From contig CANTFK010000289.1 of assembly GCA_947646735.1 (NCBI GenBank), forward strand, positions 124,001 through 188,000: 64,000 bases of DNA. The letters are read 5' to 3'. Below, piece after piece: positions 10,736-21,456 of this stretch; positions within the stretch are counted from its first letter, which is position 1, and every line of letters starts with the position of its first letter. Origin of the DNA: Peronospora farinosa. Lineage: Eukaryota; Oomycota; Peronosporomycetes; Peronosporales; Peronosporaceae. Under the pieces are notes generated by a model. The model ran no database searches and was not told the DNA's origin. It saw nothing but the letters and a program-made list of their open reading frames with translations. The position numbers and the translations under genes are program-made.

Positions 10736-11119
10736 GCCAAAATCTAAAGTGTCTGCTGTCTCAAAGACAAAGTTGCGTCCAAGTTTCATCGGACCTTTTA
10801 CGGCCGTGGCCAAGAAAGGCTTAGCGTATACACTTAATCTGCCGCGCAAATTGCGTACACAACCCGTGTTATACGTTAACATGCTTAAGCCACATGGGAT
10901 CCGTTCCACGTGAATGCTAAGGCTCTTGCACCGAGGTCATCGGCACTTATCATCTGCACCAAGAGGTCAAGCAGCCTCTCCACTCGGATCCGGCTCTGCT
11001 CCAATGACTGAAGGCAAGTCTGCATCTGCTGAACGGTCTCACAAAGACATTTCACCACCTGTAGTAGCTCAGCAGGAGCTTGTGCCGATACACCGGCCTC
11101 CGCCATCATCGCTCGATGA

Positions 11120-11280
11120 TCAGGGGGACCTTCAGTTTCATGTGGAACGGCTTCTGTAAAAAGCGCCGTCGTCACAGATAAAATCATTATCTGGTGAGTG
11201 GCGGGGATACCCCGAGTCGTGGAACTCATTGGAACTCGAAGTTTCCCACGTCAGGATTGCCCATACGCCGTGGACGTTTT
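11120..11280 (+). pseudogene. A1 chromodomain remnant at the pol C-terminus
   Basis: After stops, the plus strand shows VERLL, a basic stretch, WRGYP and a decayed C-terminal part. A2 preserves it better at 52793-52960 (NQYLVKWRGYP). The order (LVxWRGYP after integrase) is that of a chromodomain, which in chromoviruses directs integration to modified chromatin. Confidence 0.6.
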
Positions 11281-12487
11281 TGAACGTCGTACGCAGGGCC
11301 AACATGTTGGCGATGACGCTTCTCACCAGTTTTGGTGAGGGTTGACGAGTTAGCGGCCTCGGCTTGTCGTGAATACGCGTAGCCAAAACATTGGAGTGCT
11401 GAATAGCAGACGAATATTGCGTTCGGTGAGACTTCAACTTTCCTCGGGCCATCAGTTAAGCGTAATCGTAACGAATTTTCCGTTCGACGAACATCTGCCA
11501 CGTCGACACTTGCCCGTAGCACCCACATGCTACTTAAACGTCGCGCATAGTGCAATTAGCGACTAAAAGTTGTATCCTCTTCCTCCTCGGTTTCTCCTGC
11601 GAATAAAAAATGGAAACACCTTTTATAGAAGGAACTGGTGCACCGCGCACTTGCCTAGTGAGGCGTGCCAAGTATTGGCTTTGCGTGGTGATAATGGGTT
11701 TTATAAGCGTTTCCGAAGAGCCGTTCGCGTAGCGACATCCTCGGGTTAAATGGCCTCAGGCCCAATGGGTCATCCAGAAAGTTACTGACCAGATGCCTTA
11801 TTCCACTGATGGTGGTTTGAAATTATACTGTCGGTGGACCTAAAGCCTATCCATATTCTTCTTCCGGCGCTTTTCGCCTTGTATAGGGGCTAGAGCTCCG
11901 TTACTAACACACGCTATAGGTCTTACGAGGAAGCGTAAGGGAGCACGCAATATCTAGCGTGCTAAGGTAATTTCGAGCTTTAAATTCTATAATTTTGTTT
12001 ATATACAAATTACGAGTGGTTCCTACGCGCATGGGAACCACTCAACTATAGATCTCTCTCCATTTAGCTAATAATGAGACTGATTATCACTTACCTGCAA
12101 ATAGAGATACAAATGGCTACACTTCTATCTCAGGGTAGCATATAACTACTTATGTAATATAAAATTAATATAATACTTGTGTCGATACACCCTGTTACAC
12201 GTCTTCCTTTTGATCAATGGTCTACGGCTGTTGTTCGTCGAGTGGGTTAGTAACCGTCGCTGTTGACGATACGTCCGGCGGGTCACGTAACGCTGTTAGC
12301 GCATCTGCAGCACCACGTTCAGGGAACGGATTCGGTGCATGACTAATGTCATCTTCACACGGAAGTGTGGCTAAAGGGGACACATCGGGTCCCACGAAGG
12401 CGGTGTCTCTTCGTTATTTACCACTTCGTCGAGGTCTCCTTTAACGAGGTCCCGTAGATTATGTGACTCATTGCCAGGAGGCGTCAT
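11226..12487 (-). pseudogene. A1 antisense ORF (aORF-A), split by a solo LTR
   Basis: On the minus strand an ATG at 12487, 109 bp inside the 3' LTR, opens MTPPGNESHNLRDLVKGDLD. The frame continues with breaks to 12200, is interrupted by the solo LTR (11880-12199), and resumes to about 11226. The resumed part shows FAGETEEEEDTTF and LHYARRLSSMWVLRASVDVA. A2 carries the counterpart (53050-53690) with FAGQTEDEDD and HYVRHSSSIWTLCASASVAD: similar protein, clearly diverged DNA. No known family is recognised. It is convergent with pol. Confidence 0.5.
11880..12199 (-). mobile_element. Solo LTR of family D inside A1
   Basis: On the minus strand it starts TGTAACAGGGTGTATCG and ends CCCCTATACA, 320 bp. 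Five-base target duplication CGCCT (11875-11879) / CGTCT (12200-12204), one mismatch. The 3' end resembles the LTR at 54351-54684 (TAGCCCCTATACA against TAGCCCCGATACA), so both belong to one family. It sits inside the antisense ORF of A1. Confidence 0.75.
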
Positions 12488-12595
12488 GTGTGCCGTGACC
12501 AACAGTAAGGTTTAAAGTTCACTAAAGCCCTACCTCAAAAGAGGAAAGGTGTCGGGAATGACATTCTATAGGAACATCAGTCTGGTTACGGAGAG

Positions 12596-13167
12596 TGTAA
12601 CGGGGTTACACGACGGTTGGAACATCATATCGAAAGTTTACGGTTGAAGTTTTTATATTATATATAATGCATTCTTGAGGCTTCTCTTTAGAGAGGTATT
12701 AAGTACGAGCGTTAAGATACGGTATTCGGTAATACCGTATCCTATCGATTAGGATTCGATAAATCGATAACGCTCAGCTAAGTACATCATACACAGATGT
12801 TTGGACGACACATCGTCCAATAACAAAGTCTGCATACTATAATTACTGTTATTGTAATTAATCTAGTGTAGGGTACTTAGATTAGGACTATTCCTAACAT
12901 CGTAATGCATCAATAAAGTCAGTTCTCATTTTGAGTTTAAGATCGCAAGTCGTCCTGACTTGCTCTCTTGTGCACTTCGTGCGAAGATTCTTTGAACCTT
13001 AAGCTTATTGCTTGACTGACTAAAGTCTCTCTCCTAGTTCCTTAAAACAGGGTGACTTTAAGTCGTTTAATTAGTTCCTTATAACTAAGTGGCTTTTAGC
13101 CGTATATATATTTAGTGGGCTATAGACTAAAGTCTTCCTCTGGCTAAAGAGCTGTATCGCTTCGCCA
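12596..13167 (+). repeat. A1 3' LTR (different subfamily from its 5' LTR)
   Basis: Starts TGTAACGGGGTTACACGACG. Its first half is close to the A3 LTR and unlike the A1 5' LTR; it contains a perfect 11-bp stem (GATACGGTATT / AATACCGTATC, loop CGGT) near 12716. It ends near TTCGCCA, where the 5' LTR has GCTACA, so the end is decayed or truncated. Confidence 0.75.
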
Positions 13168-13189
13168 AACCTCCGCTCCATACTCTATC

Positions 13190-14768
13190 ATTTAAAATAA
13201 TTGCGCGTCAATTTACATTGTCACCTTAAATCCTGATCCATTGATAAATCTGGTGAAAAAAGGTTACAGCCAGCACTTGGGATGTATAAGACATCCTCAA
13301 ACATATACATCACCATTCGCTCATTAACAATGACTGCAAGAAGAATAGCCTCAAATGTGCCGCTTTGGCATCGATGCCTTTAGCAAACCCAGAAATAGCT
13401 GGGTTCCACTCGCTGTATCCCATGCTTTGCATCGTCGTGAAGTATTTTTTGCACGCTGTGATATGCGCATTGGACCCCATGTCAAAGTATTAGCTACGAG
13501 GTTCATAGTCTTTATCGATAAGTTTGGCAACTTCTCCAATCACGACTTCACATTTTTGTGCATTTAATCTTTCACCTTCCCGAAATATTTTGCGCTCTTG
13601 TTCGAATGGAGTCCCACTTGAACACGCGTAATTTTTACTTTTGCGGTCTTCTTTCCATCCAGATCCGGGCAATCACGTTGAAATGATCCCCCCCACAATC
13701 AAAACATCCATCACTCCTTGTCTTGGTTGCTGGCTTCTTATCTAAAGGTTTGTGTGACCTTCTACCTTCTTTACTGACACGAAGTGTGCCTTGAGTTCTC
13801 TTTTGCTCCTTGTAGCCGTATAACGTGCTAAAAGTTACACGGTTCGTTAAGTATCGAATACTTAACGGGCAGGCCTAAATGGGTACGAGGTACTTTAGGC
13901 CTTCCACTTGGGTGTGGCACATCAATGTGACCCACCCTTGTGAATGTGATATCCATGGATGGATTCACATTCAACGAGGATAGGCCAGTTGGGACTAGGA
14001 ATCATGGTGACGCTTCAAGTAGATGTCACCAGCAAGATTAAATATATATATTATAAGCTCGCACGTAAGGATATGTTTCTAAAGAGACGCGTATCCAATC
14101 TTTGCATAATTAGCCACCCAGTAGTTAGATTTAAATATAATTAATATCTATTGAATATGAGTCAGTCTTGAATCTACTGAAAATCGCACACTGCGCACGA
14201 GAAGCTGTATAAGCTTCTGCGTGTCGTAAGTGTAGCTCTTGTCTTAGCAGATCGTTGCACGGTTCACTCCAAAGCGATCGTTGCGCGGTTCACTCCAAAG
14301 CGGCCGGCAACGTTTGGTACAGCGCTTTTTAGCGCCGACCAACACCACCACTACCGCACGCGGAGGTAAGACGGTATAACCGCTTCCTCGCGCTGCTTGA
14401 AGGTGTGTTCGCGTAGTACGTGGGAAATTTCTTTACGAAGTGCTTGTCTACAAGCCGAAAATATTACCGTCCAAGTCTTCATTTCTTGATTCAGCAGTAA
14501 TGATTATCTCTCGAAGTAGCTCTGGTGTGTACTTCGTCATATCAGAGCTCAATAAGACTTTGCGTCGTAGTTCATCATAGCGCGTTAGTGCTGGAAGACT
14601 TCGCAGCATTCGATCCACCATCTGCAAGTCATTCACGTGTGAGCTTAAATCCGCAAGTTGATTTCTAATATCAAAAAGCTTGTGCAGGTGACTTCGCACA
14701 TTGCCCTTTTCACGCACGTGAGCCCTGTGTAGCTCGCCTTGTAAGCGACCCACTTTCGGCGCGGTCAT
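13190..14768 (-). mobile_element. Ty1/copia gag-protease fragment, degenerate
   Basis: Minus strand. At 14448-14768 a Gag segment reads HLHKLFDIRNQLADLSSHVN, then LPALTRYDELRRKVL and ITAESR, the pattern of copia UBN2-type Gag. Further on (about 13690) is a damaged zinc knuckle CFDCGGDHF. At about 13430-13500 comes FDMGSNAHITACKKYF, a decayed copia protease site (normally DSGA-x-x-HIT). It ends with DVLYIPSAGCNLFS at about 13270. RT and integrase are absent. The fragment is split by an LTR-like block at 13811-14452. Confidence 0.75.
13811..14452. mobile_element. LTR-like insertion in the copia fragment
   Basis: The copia Gag frame breaks at 14453 and resumes before 13811. The intervening 642 bp start TGTAGCCGT and end TGTCTACA, with TG/CA tips and a TGTAG/CTACA inverted end. 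It has several perfect short hairpins, for example AGGCCTAAA/TTTAGGCCT around 13873. No coding sequence and no clear target duplication, so the edges are tentative. Strand unknown. Confidence 0.45.
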
Positions 14769-15350
14769 AGCAGGACTTGTCTTGACTTATACATCGATAC
14801 GAGCTCGGACTACATTTTTGTGCCTATCCCTTTCATCATAACTTGCTTTGCAAGTTTCATCGAAAGGCCTAAAATTAATATCTTAATATTCGCTTGCTTC
14901 TTCTTAAAACCACCTATCTTCTCAGCGTCTCAACTTTAGTCCAAGGCCTCCTTTCCGGTAGCGATCTGATCCAATAAGCTACTCTCGAAAGCGTTGATCA
15001 TGGCATGCTTGAAAAAGTCCAGTCGTCTCTGTTCCAGCAAACTGGAGTCCCCGATGAAAAGATTTGTAAGCCTTCATGTTTGTCTGTGTCGCTGTCAGAG
15101 TATGACGATAGTGGCATGTTTGTTCTTGATATTCTTGACGGTTATGTAGAACCGCGTAGCCTGTGTGTAATTGGGCTCATAATCCTCACGGAAACCTCAC
15201 TCGAACGCACTCACAAACAGCTTGTTGATCTTAATGTAAATATCGGACTGACTGCAATATGCCTGTACTGCACTAGTGCCTTTCTCACTCTTTAATTTGC
15301 GTGGAACACGACAAGCGACAGAAACAGTACACTCTTTAAACACCATTTAC

Positions 15351-17042
15351 ATGAGTGGTGGGCAAACAATAATGCGGCCGCTCAGGCCGCCTCGACCTCC
15401 TGACCCTCCTGACCCAGCACAGCGGACAGAGAGACAAGCTGTTGAAGCTCATGATATCAATGCGAGCATTACACCTACCCCGAATGTTGCTGAAGAGCAA
15501 GATGTTGACGTGTGGTCCACTGCGGCAGTCTCCAAACTTCGGCAGGAATTTACGTCCGAAGCCAGAGCTTTAAAGGAACAGACACGGGAGCTGAATCGTA
15601 TGTATCATCTTGCAACCTGTGAATACCTGCTGCATGCTGACTCTGCCATCAGAGCAATGACGGACGACGAAAAAGCGGTGATGGAAGCGTATTTAGGGCG
15701 CCGACTTGAACTTCCTGCCCCTCCTAACTTTCTCAGTTGCACAGCTACAGCTTACAAGAGAGCGGCCTTGTTGTCATTTCACCAGACACACATAGAGGCA
15801 GCCCTCGTCGCCGACGTGCCAGCTCGAGTACGCTTGGGAAAAGGTATACCCCGTCAGTCGGTACTACGGGAAATGGCAGCAAGCAATGCGACTACAGCTG
15901 ACGCCAAGACCAGGATGAAGGCATTTCTCAAAGCTGCACAAAGAGTGATATTCGATGGGGAGCACACTCTGACATTTACTTTCATGTCCAAGAGAGTTGC
16001 TGACAGCTGGGTACATGAAACCTTTAAGTTGCGTGGCTGTGATATGACCCTATTGATGGCGGGAGTGGAAAGAGCGGGGATTTGCCCTCCGCCGTTATTA
16101 GCTCGCAATTACGCTATTCGAGTAATGGTAACCGAAGAATTGGACGCGCTACAGCTCATTCAAATGTTTGCAGACATAACTGACGGGCTAGTAGCAGATG
16201 TACTCCACCCTGGGGAGCCAGGTCTTCAGCAACTAGACAATAACTACTGGATTATTGTATTTAGCACAATAAGTTGCCCAGTTCAACTAGCAGGAATCAC
16301 CTCCATCGCGTTTGGCACGAAAATGGTGCTACTACATCACTTTCAAAAGACGCAAACAGCTCCGTGCACTCGCTGTTACAATTCAGCGCACGCTCGAAGT
16401 AGATGCACCGTCAAAGAAAATAGGCTGGGGGAAGTGAGATCGCACAGACAACGCGAATATATCGAACAATACGAGGCGCCAACGCTGACGGCTTTACCAG
16501 ACTGTATTAATCTGTCGGAGCTGGAAACTCACTTAATGGCACTAAAATTTCCGGAGTCCATTGCAGGGTGTGGGAACGTCACACGTGCGCCGGTGTTACG
16601 GGAAGTGGTACCACCGGCTACTGCCGCAAATGCGCAAGCTATGGAAACCGCTCCGGCGGTGTCCGTCATGACTGTGACACGCGCGATTCGCTCATCCCGC
16701 AAAGGCGGGCGTTTAGGGGATCGTGAACGTAATACTAGGACTGCAGATCGAACGGTTGCGGCGGGTACATCACATCAACAACTTTCAGCAGCACAAGACA
16801 ATTCGCGGGTGCAACACGGACGTAATATTGGAGCTGAGGTGGCTCGAGGAGAGGCAGGTCCAACACCACGAGCGCGGACGACGACGACAAGACACGAAAA
16901 GAAGAAAAAGCACCGCGTACCGAGTCAAAAACATGCAACCACGGCGGCGGCGCGTTATAAACAGACGATGGCCTTATATAAGGAGCTCATGGGGAAGTCA
17001 GACAAGTCCGACAGTGAGGACAGCGAACCGGAAGTGGAGTAG
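15351..17042 (+). CDS. LINE ORF1 protein with CCHC zinc knuckle
   Basis: Intact 563-codon frame starting MSGGQTIMRPLRPPRPPD; the frame is also open upstream to 15276. The ATG at 15351 is preferred because a Pro-rich N-terminus follows at once. The middle is helical with a coiled-coil-like segment (KEQTRELNRMYHLATCEYLL). A zinc knuckle C-x2-C-x4-H-x4-C (CTRCYNSAHARSRC) lies at about 16364-16405. The tail is basic (RTTTTRHEKKKKHRVPSQK). This is the layout of an RNA-binding LINE ORF1 that packages element RNA. ORF2 follows 19 bp after the stop. Confidence 0.8.
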   Translation: MSGGQTIMRPLRPPRPPDPPDPAQRTERQAVEAHDINASITPTPNVAEEQDVDVWSTAAVSKLRQEFTSEARALKEQTRELNRMYHLATCEYLLHADSAIRAMTDDEKAVMEAYLGRRLELPAPPNFLSCTATAYKRAALLSFHQTHIEAALVADVPARVRLGKGIPRQSVLREMAASNATTADAKTRMKAFLKAAQRVIFDGEHTLTFTFMSKRVADSWVHETFKLRGCDMTLLMAGVERAGICPPPLLARNYAIRVMVTEELDALQLIQMFADITDGLVADVLHPGEPGLQQLDNNYWIIVFSTISCPVQLAGITSIAFGTKMVLLHHFQKTQTAPCTRCYNSAHARSRCTVKENRLGEVRSHRQREYIEQYEAPTLTALPDCINLSELETHLMALKFPESIAGCGNVTRAPVLREVVPPATAANAQAMETAPAVSVMTVTRAIRSSRKGGRLGDRERNTRTADRTVAAGTSHQQLSAAQDNSRVQHGRNIGAEVARGEAGPTPRARTTTTRHEKKKKHRVPSQKHATTAAARYKQTMALYKELMGKSDKSDSEDSEPEVE

Positions 17043-17060
17043 GGCCTCAGGGAACGGAAA

Positions 17061-18595
17061 GTGGAGCAAAATTCGTCGCCAGACGACGATGTAATGGATG
17101 GTGGCAGTGCTCTCTCATCTGCTTCAGCTGTGGCTTTAGGCAATAGTGACGGGCATGTGGTTCAACATAACATTGCAGACAATTATCATCAGGATATCGG
17201 GATAAACCACGAGGCCACATATGACAATCAAATATCTGCGGACTCCCAATGTATTGGAGCAAATACGGACAAATTATTAGTCGACACAGCAACTACTCAG
17301 GAATTAATTAGTGAAACTCACCACGACGGGGATGTGGAGATGGCAATGGAGTCGCCTCTAAACGATGCTCTCCAACCTAATTCTGGAAACTGGGACGTCA
17401 CTATTGAGAAGGTGGTGCCTCCAGTAACGGATTGCGGTGTCGTATCAGCAGTGGATTGGTTGCTTAAAAGGGACGCCAGTATCAGTACCGGCAAATGGGC
17501 AGTGTCTTTTCCTGGCTTTATCTGCAACGCTTAGATATGTACAATCCCGATTCTTCAGTGTTGTTGGAGATAACTTGATTTCTGCGAACACAGTCAAACA
17601 CGATATTATTAATATCTTACTGACCAATTTGCGAAGAGACGTAATGTTAGGTTTGGTGGACTCCAAACAGGAGTTACGCCGACTTTATCCAGGTAAACCT
17701 GTTCCAGCTACGACGAAAGCTGCAACTGCAGCTCTGTTAACGCACTATCTTCTCATTCGAGATGTTTCAGTAATGCGTGATGTACCTATGGAATTCTGGG
17801 AAGGGCCGCATATACTAAGAGCGGTGGCGGTCTACTAACGAGAACCGATTTATGTCTGGGATGTGTCAGAAAACGACATAGCTCACGTCCAGCGCTACAC
17901 ATTTGCAGCTTTAATTATGGATAACGGAGAGGCTCACGAAACCGGGCAAGTCGCGATGGTTTCGGATGATGTAATGAAGATATTCCTGGAAGCATGCTTC
18001 CATAATCACGTTTTCCCAGTGATGCTGCTCCTAAAGCATGTGGAAAGCCATCTCTATGGTGTCCAACATGGAAACCTTTTTTTGAATGGCATGCGCAACC
18101 TGGTCCTGATATGCGTAGCAGACTCGACAGCGTGCACGAGGCGACTGGCTTCCTCAAACTTCCGTCGGCTGGGTATGATCTAGACTCAGTTCGAGCCGAG
18201 GTAACGCTGGAAGAACAATCTATGCTGGAAGATTTAGGCGTTGATCTGTATGCAAATGGGTCCCAAGATGGTGGATTGTCACAGCCTACACAATTGGATT
18301 CGATAAATAGAAAATCCCCTCCTGCATCAGCGCATGTCCATTCCGAAGTATATGCGCGCATCTTAAGGTATGATGATATGTCTCAAATGGACGCTATTGA
18401 CGCCCGCATTGCGGGTCGCCTTCACTCGATAAATGAGGACGTATTTGCGGAATGGGCACAGACGAAAGACATTAAATATGGGCTACCTGCACTGGATTCA
18501 TTCTCGCACTGGAACCGCTATATTCAAAGCTGGATGGGGGTGAGGTTCACTCTGGAATTTCAGTGGTTACTGACGCAGCATCAACAGCGCTTCGA
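17061..18595 (+). pseudogene. LINE ORF2 N-terminal part with OTU-family cysteine protease
   Basis: The N-terminal frame (17061 to about 17450) is acidic and shifts into the OTU frame near 17450. The OTU active site is VPANGQCLFLAL, with catalytic Cys at 17503-17505; the usual D-G-x-C is N-G-x-C here. The domain continues past an in-frame TAA at 17836 to ESHLYGVQHG, whose His (18049-18051) fits the OTU catalytic His. A frameshift near 18082 leads into a linker (MLEDLGVDLYANGS...). OTU enzymes cleave ubiquitin or polyproteins; in a LINE it may process ORF2 or counter host degradation (inference). The linker runs into the RT remnant at a deletion junction. Confidence 0.65.
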
Positions 18596-20116
18596 ATGGC
18601 TGGGTATGCTGACGATACCACAGTCTATTTGCGCCATCCGGCGGATCTAAACAAAGTTTTAGACGTTATTTGTGACTTCGGAGCAGGCTCAGGTCTTCTT
18701 CTAAATAAGTAAAACCGTATCCATACCATTACATCCGGACGGGTTCAGCGACGCCATCACATGGGCAAGCCCCATATTAATCTACAGAACACTACAGATA
18801 CCACTCGCTATCTTGGCATTCCAGCGAGTTGTAAACATGACGTGGAGGCAGCCTGGGCTTCGGCAGAGCACCAATTAGTCATTCGCATCAGATTGGCGAG
18901 CCACAAAACGCTTTCATTTCGGCAGAGAGCAAAAGTCGCAGCTGCGGTCATACTACCCAAGCTCCTGTATATTGCTCGCCATTGCTGGCCTACTACAGGA
19001 ATAGTGAAGCGCTATGACCGTCTCATTCGAAACTTTGTCTGGACCGGTTTATTTGTGAAAGATGCTCCGATACATAAGCCATGGATGGCAAAGGAACTAG
19101 TATAAAAAGGTGGGGGACTTGGAGTACCAGATTTCCGGAGTGAACTGATTGCACTTGCTGCCACCACAGTGCAAGAGTGCGCGTTGGCTGGTACCAAATT
19201 ACAACACATCTTTGGCGATGTCCTTCACACTGGCTGTAAAGATTCCTCTATTAAAGCAACTTATCACTCATTGGGATTCACAGGACGCCTCCCAGCAGTT
19301 TTCAGGCCTCATCCGAACATTTGGAAGGCCAATTTTTCTCTATTGGAGCATATTGGGCTTCACGACCATCAGCCTGCAGTCGAGGGCATGAAATTACAAC
19401 TATACAGACATTATAAAACTCATCTGGCTAACATGTTGGACTGGACTAATGACACCCGCTCAGTAGAGATACCCAGGTATACAGAGGGTGTCGTTGACGG
19501 TATACGGCGATCAATGCGCTGTGAGACTGGACGATTATGCCCAGAATGGATTCCTTATCTCAGCATTGGATGCGCCTTTCCAAAGGTATGGACTTGGGAA
19601 GATGCTGGTGTACGAGAAACAGTCAAACAATTAAATTCTTCTCGTTGCATTTGTGATTATGTCACATGGAAAAGCACTGGGGCTGGGACCATTACTTTTC
19701 GCAGAAGTTTGGCGTTGAAAAATGATATGGAGCGCACTTTTATCCTACTTCTGCTCGCATTTTATCCGGACCTCCCAAATATCTCATATCCGAGTGAGCT
19801 GCGCCTGCTATCCGGTGCGCATGAGCGACCAATCCAAGTGCTGGCTACTCAAAGGGAACAGCAAAATACAGTTCATATTAGCATTGTTGGTCCTGATGGG
19901 GCCTACTTGGATGTCATGGTTGCTCGTTTCATGCGCGAGGGGATCTCTTTAGTGTCTTTCGCCACAGACGACGATCAAGTATACGCCATCTTTCCCCACC
20001 CGTTGCTGTCTAGATTCGTCTATGTGTGGCACGGGGTAAACGTGTCGGCTACAACTGGTCGCAATACAAAGTGCGGGCTCAAGCTCGCGAGAGACGCAAG
20101 GCACTTGCGGATCTAG
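18596..20116 (+). pseudogene. LINE reverse transcriptase remnant and thumb region
   Basis: Starts at the deletion junction with GYADDTTVYLRHPADLNKVL; the YADD catalytic block is 18605-18616. It continues through LLLNK (then TAA) to TTDTTRYLGIPASCK and the long post-RT region (KAAVILPKLLYIARHCWPTT-like at about 18940, GGGLGVPDFRSELIALAATT at about 19110). The last frame ends at 20116. RT blocks before YADD are absent, so no activity is possible. Confidence 0.75.
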
Positions 20117-20876
20117 AAAACAAACAGCACAAATGGGACCAGGATAACATGGACGTCAGCAACGCATTGCAACAAATGAAGTGGGTTGACACTGGCCGTA
20201 TTACTGGTGTGACAGAATGGGGACAACAAGTCTTGTACAGGCTAAAACTTAGAGCCTTTAGTGCTTGAAATGCCACCACACAATCTTTGGGCTGCCCTAT
20301 TGAGAAATGTGACGATACGACAGGGACTCCGTACCACACATTTTGGGCCTGCTCTGGAGCACGCAGACTTTGGCGTGTATTTACAGAGGCCATGGCAAGC
20401 ACTGGGGTTTTGCGAGACATTGCCTGGCCCGGAAAAGATACTTGGATTAATGGAAGTTGCGATTCCTGTGGCGGTATGGAAAAGAGGAGATGCGATTTTT
20501 GCAGCGTTACCAACTGGTCACAGGGAGAGCGTGCTAGTGGAGTTATTTGATGCGATCCAGGCCTTTTAAAAACTTGGAGCGATTACAACTCTACAGATCA
20601 TTTGGCGGCGACGTTGTTTATATCGGGATCCAGACCAAGAAAAATCCCTTTTCAAAATGGCTGCAATCCTTAAAATGCGCTTACTATCGGCTTATCTTAC
20701 TCTGCTCAGAATTGAGTCAGAGGCGGAACCTGCGGTGAAAGCGGCATACGCGTTCTGCCATGACTTGCTAACGCAACCTGGGGATACATGGCCAGGATAT
20801 ACAAGTTTACTTATCAGCTGCCCTGCACTCATCCTATTTTTTAATGGTGGATCACGAGGGAATCCTGGACCAGGTG
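20117..20876 (+). pseudogene. LINE ORF2 cysteine-rich region and 5' half of RNase H
   Basis: A zinc-finger-like stretch CPIEKCDDTTGTPYHTFWAC lies at about 20296-20355. After several frame breaks RNase H begins with ILFFNGGSRGNPGPG at about 20835-20876. The motif is that of archaeal/bacterial-like RNase H (FDGGSRGNPG), but the first catalytic Asp is Asn (AAT at 20843-20845). The domain is cut by element C within the PGP-G codons. Confidence 0.75.
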
Positions 20877-21336
20877 TGAAACGGGGTGAGCCCGTTACAT
20901 AATATTGACACTTATATGAAGTGTCAATAAAAATATTATTATAACTAATAATATTTGACAATATTACCTTTTCTTATAATATTGTTCCTAGATCTCCTTG
21001 GAGTTGGAGATGCCCTATCATTGGTTGATATGGGCCATCATATCAACCAACGCGCTGACCAATGACCGATGGACGCGCGCAATGAGTGGAGGGCAAGTTG
21101 TCAACATACATAGTTGTAGTTTAATATAGTTAACATAGGTTATAACAGATTAGTTTTATTAAGATAGTTAACTATATTAAATACAGTTTTCTTTTCCTCT
21201 ACTTCTAAGCGTTTGTTTAGAAGTAAAGCTTCCTCTGCCTCTTGTGTAAGAGAGGTAATTGAGGCACCTGCTTTCACTGTAATCAGTGAAAGTAGACTAT
21301 ACTGTTATCAGTATAGTCGGAGGGTGCACCATTACA
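20877..21336 (+). repeat. Element C 5' LTR
   Basis: 460 bp, starts TGAAACGGGGTGAGCCCG (the 3' LTR has TGTAACGGGG) and ends CACCATTACA. Contains hairpins CTTTCACTG/CAGTGAAAG and ACTATACTG/CAGTATAGT close to the 3' end. Confidence 0.9.
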
Positions 21337-21456
21337 CCTGGTAGCACTTCGTGGTCCGTTCAGCGACCACCGCACCATCCGCTATGGAATCAGCGGGGGA
21401 ACCCCCGTGATGATTTCCGCCATTTATGCGATCGCGAATGGAATGCGGTTCATCGT

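Larger units (their letters stand above)
5011..13167 (+). mobile_element. Ty3/gypsy LTR element A, copy 1 (A1), chimeric and inactive
   Basis: Order on the plus strand: LTR, gag, protease, repeat-bearing spacer, RT, RNase H, integrase, chromodomain, antisense ORF, LTR. All frames carry frameshifts and stops. The internal DNA is about 98% identical by eye to A2 from gag to about 11220, then the two diverge strongly. The 5' LTR (5011-5643) and 3' LTR (12596-13167) are related but clearly different sequences, so the element is a recombinant of two subfamilies rather than a simple insertion. No target duplication is seen: the left flank is the gene X downstream region and the right flank a copia fragment. 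Protein order puts it with chromodomain-bearing Ty3 elements. Confidence 0.85.
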
